Assembly: GCA_024138025.1 (NCBI GenBank)
Contig: JAMXBD010000696.1
Span: 1-64,000 of the forward strand
Direction: 5' to 3'
Length of the DNA stretch: 64,000 bases
Source: Combretum micranthum
Lineage: Eukaryota > Streptophyta > Magnoliopsida > Myrtales > Combretaceae
The notes beneath the pieces were generated by a model that was not told the DNA's origin, did not search any database, and worked only from the letters and a program-made list of their open reading frames with translations. Position 1 is the first letter of the stretch. The number at the start of each line of letters is the position of its first letter. Below are positions 62,431 through 64,000 of the stretch, piece by piece. Position numbers and translations under genes: made by a program.

Positions 62431-62875
62431 GATTAGCTATCATGCTATGTCTAGAGCACAATCTCTTAGAACCTTTCATCTAAAGGGTCGGATTGGAGGC
62501 CAGTCGGTCTCTATTTTAGTTTATTCGAGTAGTACCCACAATTTTATATAGGAACATATAGCTCAACAATTACATTTTCCTATATTGGCGACACCTAAAT
62601 TTCAAGTGATGATTAGCAATGGTGAACATTTAACATGTACTAGATTTTGTGAGAAAGTTCCCTTATTTTTTGGATAGTTTCAAATTGATGTTGATTTGTA
62701 TGTACTTCCTATTCAAGGAGCAGATTTGATTTTGGGCATTTGGTAGCTACAAACTCTAGGACCTATCACTATGTATTATGCTCATCTCACTATGGATTTT
62801 GTGTTGAACGATCATCCGATTTGTTTAAAAGGCATTCCTTCCCTTCTGCTTAAACATATCGAGTCCCATTAATTG
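62400..62875 (+). pseudogene. Ty3/gypsy protease, active site lost
   Basis: After a frameshift following the zinc finger the frame reads GRIGGQSVSILVYSSSTHNF, where the family has LVDSGSTHNF. Both the catalytic Asp (now Tyr) and the following Gly (now Ser) are changed. Further on come TRFCEKVPLF, DLYVLPIQGADLILGI and LQTLGPITMYYAHLTM, with stops in between (62549, 62678, about 62744). Confidence 0.8.
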
Positions 62876-62969
62876 AATAAATTGATCAAATCAAATTAAA
62901 TTGCTAGGCTATTTAGCTTAGTGGCTCAGATAGATCAGTCACTCATTGATACACCAACAATAACACCAT

Positions 62970-63460
62970 TGATGAGTTATTAGACAGATTTCAGAGTGTC
63001 TTTGAGACTCCATTATCATTGGCCCCTCTACGTGATGTTCAACACCATATCCACTTGAAGAATGAGTCCCAATCCATATGTCAGACCCTATCACTACCCA
63101 TATTACTAGAAAGGAAAGATTGAAAAATTAGTTCAAGAAATGTTGGACTCTACAGTATTTAGGCTAGCACCGGTCCATTCTCTTCACCAGTATTGTTAGT
63201 AAAAGAAGGATGGTCTTAGTGATTCAATGTTGATTATAAACCCTTAAATCGGGTTATTATATGGGACAAATTTCCTATTAACTATTGATGAGCTCTTGAT
63301 GAATTGGTTAATGCTGTCATTTTTTTCAAATTAGATTTGTGTGTTGGTTATCACCAGATTCACATGCATCTCGATGATGTCCATAAAATGTCTTTTCGTA
63401 CTCACGAAGGCCATTATGAATTTTTGGTCATACCATTTAGCCTATCTAATGCCCCATCTA
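62970..63460 (+). pseudogene. Ty3/gypsy reverse transcriptase, first part
   Basis: Recognisable in pieces: VFETPLSLAPLRDVQHHIHL, GPFSSPVLLVKEGW, FNVDYKPLNRVI and [19 protein letters not shown] followed by [17 protein letters not shown]. Ends abruptly after NAPS, where a small insertion begins. Stops and indels throughout the first half. Confidence 0.85.
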
Positions 63461-63627
63461 TAAATAAATAAAAAAAAAACTAAGCCTTAACCACGTTTAA
63501 TAAATGTCACAATATAGAATAAACGCTACTAAATATATTTTGTGTGCAATGACGTTTATTAAATATAGCTAAAGCCTAATTTTCTTGTAGTATATCAATT
63601 TGTAATAAATCATTTTTTTTTTTTTTT
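63461..63627 (-). mobile_element. Small CACTA-like insertion in the gypsy RT
   Basis: Replaces about 25 RT codons between NAPS and the FxDD motif. The end near 63591, read on the minus strand, is TACTACAAGAAAATTAGGCT, matching CACTA termini. The two ends form a 30-bp imperfect inverted repeat (TAAGCCTTAACCACGTTTAA versus TAGGCTTTAGCTATATTTAA) whose differences are all transitions. The same terminal sequence ends the element at 25680-26266. Target duplication not resolved; the left terminus is blurred by an A run. Confidence 0.6.
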
Positions 63628-64000
63628 TGTGATGATATCCTCATTTATAGCAAATCTCTAGTAGATCATTTGAATCATTTAGAGACTGCTTTGTCATGTC
63701 TCAAAGACAATCGGTCTTATTTGAAAAAAATTAAACGTCTTTTTAGTCAAGCTCGAATTGATTATTTGGGTCATTTTGTTCCAACAAAAGGTGTCTCTCC
63801 TAACCCATCTAAAGTTTAGGCCATTCGAGACTGGAATACACTAATCAATCCTACACAACTCTGAGGATTTTTAGGACTCAAAGGCTACTATAGAGGGTTT
63901 GTCAAACATAATACCAGCATTACTGCTCCTCTTACAAATTTTCCAAAGAAAGATGCTTATATTTGGCATTCTAAAGCTGCCACAGCATTTCTCCAGCTTA
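63628..64000 (+). pseudogene. Ty3/gypsy reverse transcriptase, second part (runs off the edge)
   Basis: Resumes with DDILIYSKSLVDHLNHLETA (catalytic Asp pair intact), then RIDYLGHFVPTKGVSPNPSKV, a TAG, AIRDWNTLINPTQL, a TGA, and GFLGLKGYYRGFV..SITAPLTNF. This is the RT thumb and connection to RNase H. It continues beyond 64000. Confidence 0.85.

Noticed and set aside
1..64000. tRNA, rRNA or small RNA genes
   Set aside because: Scanning for T-loop-like GGTTCGAATCC words and long GC-rich stems gave only isolated partial matches (for example near 30740 and 46560) without a cloverleaf.

Overview
The window looks like nuclear DNA of a flowering plant, probably a dicot. It is strongly AT-rich, has introns with GT..AG borders, and is filled with plant-type LTR retrotransposons, solo LTRs, MITE-like inverted repeats and microsatellites. 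No intact protein-coding gene is visible. The one host gene recognised is a three-exon very-long-chain 3-oxoacyl-CoA reductase (KCR-like, short-chain dehydrogenase family) at 48.44-50.16 kb. Its exon structure and catalytic residues are preserved, but exon 1 carries two frameshifts.

Layout. 0-5.4 kb: two direct copies of an undefined dispersed repeat; the second is split by a 1.94-kb solo LTR (2767-4708). 5.4-10.8 kb: AT-rich sequence without genes, a C/CT/TA compound microsatellite and a degenerate LTR-like stretch. About 10.85-23.05 kb: remains of one large Ty3/gypsy element that best fits the Tat lineage. Its pol is on the minus strand (reverse transcriptase C-terminus, RNase H, a second RNase H, integrase). 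Downstream of pol lie a roughly 20/40-bp minisatellite and then a long plus-strand (antisense) ORF with its own TATA box. That ORF is interrupted by a second solo LTR (15285-17409, 5-bp target duplication ATTAT) of the same family as the first. 23-27.4 kb: decayed coding fragments and CACTA-like repeats. 27-41 kb: gene-free, with several MITEs; one has a perfect 9-bp target duplication, and a 1.5-kb long-inverted-repeat element lies at 38.36-39.89 kb. 41362-46238: a structurally complete Ty1/copia element with 5-bp target duplication CTTAT, LTRs, primer-binding site, polypurine tract and all domains, inactivated by stops and frameshifts. 46.2-58 kb: gene-poor, with the reductase relic and two more dispersed-repeat copies. 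58-64 kb: LTR-like leader and internal region of a Ty3/gypsy element running off the right edge, with a small CACTA-like insertion in its reverse transcriptase.

The genes do not form a pathway; the window is a transposon graveyard with nested insertions. Many inactivating changes read as C-to-T or G-to-A transitions (CAA/CAG to stop, TGG to stop, integrase Glu to Lys in two unrelated elements), as expected for long-methylated, silenced DNA. The arrangement most worth a second look is the antisense ORF with its own promoter and the adjacent minisatellite in the Tat-like element. I found no convincing evidence of an undescribed biological system.
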